DNA from: Rhynochetos jubatus
Taxonomy: Eukaryota; Chordata; Aves; Eurypygiformes; Rhynochetidae
Direction: 5' to 3'
DNA: 64,000 nt
NCBI GenBank assembly: GCA_027574665.1
Contig: CM050658.1
Span: forward strand, 21,836,317-21,900,316
Shown here: positions 61,682 to 64,000 of the stretch, in pieces
How positions within the stretch are numbered: the stretch's first letter is position 1
How the letters are laid out: each line of letters opens with the position of its first letter
Position numbers and translations under genes: made by a program
The notes under the pieces: generated by a model
What the model saw: the letters and a program-made list of their open reading frames with translations, nothing else
What the model was told of the DNA's origin: nothing
Database searches by the model: none

Positions 61682-62452
61682 TCACAGACCAGACCACAGC
61701 TCAGCGATATAGTCTCTGGATAAAAGGGCAGAAGTGATGACCTTGCTCAAGTCCCTTTGCAATACTGCATTAAGTGGTCCCCCATGCACTGCTTTAAGCC
61801 CAAGAGGACTATTCACAAAATGGACAAATGAATTCAGGGAGTTAAAGTAGTTTAAAATGAGGTGTTGTGTATTCCTAGAAATAATGGAATAAATACGTCT
61901 TAGGAGTGTAGCTGTAACTGCATTACTCCTTCTATTCTGCTTTGTTCTTACTCTGAAACTACACAGCCTATTCACAATATAGTTTCGATGAAGTGACTGA
62001 ACCAGGAGGGAGAAAAGAAGTGTGGCAATTATAGCACTGGACCATCCACTCTCTTGGGAAGTGAAAGTGTGGAGAAAGCTTCAGAAGCAGCCTGCTTTCC
62101 TTTAGCCTCCCCAGGAACTGTTCCTTTGCCAATCACTACTGGCACACTAAAGGCCTGCACCGTTTCCCATCTCCTGAAATCGTTATGCAGCTCACTGATC
62201 CAACAACTCTGACAACAATTTTCACTTTCCATTCTACTCTGTAAAGTAGGTTTCGGCACATCTGCAATAGTGTCCATCTACAACATTAGTTCTGGCCTCA
62301 TTTTTCCCCAAGACAGCATTTACATGAAGAACCACACCACATGCATGCAGTACAAGTTCATGCAAAACTAGACAGCCAGGTGTCCAAATCTGTTGGTTAA
62401 GAGTTTCTTCGCACAAAGGAGGAGTTGTAATACAAACAAGGAATGAAAGCAT
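61682..62452 (-). pseudogene. weak candidate for a decayed coding segment (three overlapping or near-adjacent frames)
   Basis: On the minus strand three open frames follow one another, each in a different phase: 62452-62234, 62277-62029 and 61975-61682 (72, 82 and 97 codons). The middle one contains FSVPVVIGKG followed by EAKGKQAASEAFSTL. Its layout of a GxG turn, then a Lys/Ala-rich helix, is reminiscent of the end of a double-stranded-RNA-binding domain. Spacing is off by one residue and the rest of the domain is not visible. There is no poly(A) tail, start context or splice site to support a gene. Chance is a real alternative. Confidence 0.15.
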
Positions 62453-64000
62453 TTACAAGTCAGGATGGGTTCTTTGTTCATATAGTAAAAGATTCATTTA
62501 TACCTCACACTGCCCTTAAAATCAGTATGTGGAGGGAAGAGGACAATTCAGGAGGATTGACAAAATTTGACTGGTCAGACACTAAAGCTCCAGATTATGT
62601 AGTCTTTCAATTTCAGACTAACTAGAAAAGACAATTCAAGCGTAGGTGGAATCCAATCTTTCCTTTGATGGTGGTAGACACCTTTTTGGAAAAAAAAAAA
62701 AGCTGTCCTTCCTGGACTGAGACACTGAGTCATTTGGATGGTAGCAGCAGGCAGGTTATCATGCTTCTTCATTTACTATTTATCAACAGTATCCCTTGAA
62801 TATGGGTAGGCATTGCCTACGGTTTGTTTCCTTACAGAGCAATAAATAAGTCCTTCTCAAAAACATTAGTCAGACCTCTAGTATGTTAATATTTTCAACA
62901 CCCAAAGAGTAACTAAAAAAAAAATCACTCAAAAGAAATAAGTTTCTTAATTACAACACATTCAACACAGGTCATCTGAAATCAAATCTTACCTTCCGTC
63001 TTGAACTTAGTCCGATGAACAATTATTTTGTTCTAGCCTAGCCTTTTCCTGTTGAGCTGTGGTTTCTTTAAAACCTATTCATCAGAGAGAAGTCAGCATC
63101 TGTTTCTAGAAACTTACTCCCACTTTGTCAAGGCTTAATAGGTTGCACCTGCACTAATGAGTCAGTAAGGCATCCACTTAGCATCTCCCAGTAGATGCTC
63201 CTTGGAAGAATTATCACTGTGATACAATAATAAACAAATCATGATTGCTGATAATTCTTGTAGAAAAAGCTCTTTACAGACAGTAAAAATTAAGGCATTT
63301 CATGGTGAGGTCAGGGTTTAGAAATTCCAAAGAGCTATCCAAGATCTTAGGCTGATTGTTTTCTTTAAAATCTGTTCTGTATTAGTGAGCTTTGGCTCAG
63401 TGTAATGAGAGTTAAACCATCCAAATATTCTAACACATTTATTTGGTATTATTACAGTTCCTCTACTAGGAGTGGAGTTACAGATAAGGAATTAAACCAG
63501 TAGCTCCTGAACAGGGATACATACACCACTGTCTACAGCCACTACAGAATGTTGTGTGCCTCAGTGAAGAGCAAGAAGCCTTTACTGTAAATTGCAGTGC
63601 TCTCATGATCACTAACTCCCGATGACACTTGGTACCATCACTACTAATGGTGATGGTAGGAAGTTTAAGAAAAAAAGACTGTAGATTACAGTCTTCCCTA
63701 GAGCACAGAAGAGGTGATCAGTGAATTCCGTAACATGGAGCAAGGCTTATTTTCTAATTATCTTCCATCGGACAACACAGTGTGGCAAAATGTGCTAATT
63801 CTAGCAAGGAGTGGCAATTGTGTAGTAGTTCAATGCAAGGAGTGCAACTTATTCCTTACCAAAAGAGCATGCACACTGATGGGTGCAAGATGCACGAAGA
63901 CTCCTGTGTTGGAAGCCTCCTTCAGGCCCTTAGAAGACTCAAGAAAGCCACACACATGAGTCTGGGATTGCAGTATGTCTGATATGCTGCTAAATGCCTA

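Larger units (their letters stand above)
54641..64000. other. unique DNA right of the CpG island, no recognisable repeat or exon
   Basis: About 9.4 kb with no CR1 or LTR that I can see, only homopolymers (T20 at 56413-56432, A17 at 59698-59714, A12 at 62690-62701), a G-rich patch at 55597-55620 and short AT repeats. If the island's gene is on the plus strand, this is first-intron sequence. The longest frame is minus 58375-58773 (132 codons). It is not recognised, and its codon content offers no support. Confidence 0.55.

Noticed and set aside
1..64000. Bacterial-type systems, CRISPR arrays, operons, tRNA or rRNA genes
   Set aside because: No regularly spaced direct repeats, no tRNA B-box or rRNA segments and no compact gene arrays. 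The CR1 and ERVL-type repeats mark this as avian nuclear DNA.

Overview
This window reads as nuclear DNA from a bird. It is AT-rich non-coding sequence with at least 13 recognisable copies of the CR1 LINE, the dominant avian retroposon. Most carry the diagnostic CR1 3' end (CCCTTCCAACCCAAACCATT followed by ATTCTATG-type octamers). Two solo LTRs and one truncated LTR belong to the avian ERVL-like group that begins TGTCATGGTTTAACCCC. That LTR group and the CR1 subfamilies suggest a neoavian bird rather than a chicken relative. This is inference from memory of repeat families, not a search.

Layout. 1-13.4 kb: unique AT-rich DNA with one minus-strand CR1. 13.4-19.3 kb: a repeat cluster with several CR1 tails, some nested, and two solo LTRs of different subfamilies. 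19.3-30 kb: mostly unique DNA with low-complexity tracts. 30-36.5 kb: five CR1 copies, two of which keep part of the reverse-transcriptase ORF2 in broken form. 36.5-48.7 kb: scattered CR1 fragments and a truncated LTR. 48.7-53.2 kb: unique DNA. 53.28-54.64 kb: one strong CpG island. 54.64-64 kb: unique DNA with no LINE or LTR that I can recognise.

The CpG island is the only clear gene-associated element. It is dense in CpG and GC boxes and contains a run of G-quadruplex-forming guanines. Two good plus-strand 5' splice sites lie at about 53951/53952 and 54619/54620, and one weaker minus-strand donor lies near 53424. It is most likely the promoter and first exon or exons of a gene whose other exons are outside the window. 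The strand is not settled, but plus is favoured. If plus, 54.6-64 kb is first-intron sequence and the left 53 kb is upstream intergenic DNA. If minus, the left 53 kb is intron.

I found no complete protein-coding gene, tRNA, rRNA, CRISPR array or operon. Open frames in the unique DNA are short, resemble nothing I recognise and are compatible with chance. I see no evidence for a novel multi-gene system. The points worth a second look are the CpG-island architecture, small duplications and hairpins at CR1 5' truncation junctions, two ORF2 relics with different substitutions at the catalytic motif, and a weak double-stranded-RNA-binding-domain-like reading frame near 62.1 kb.
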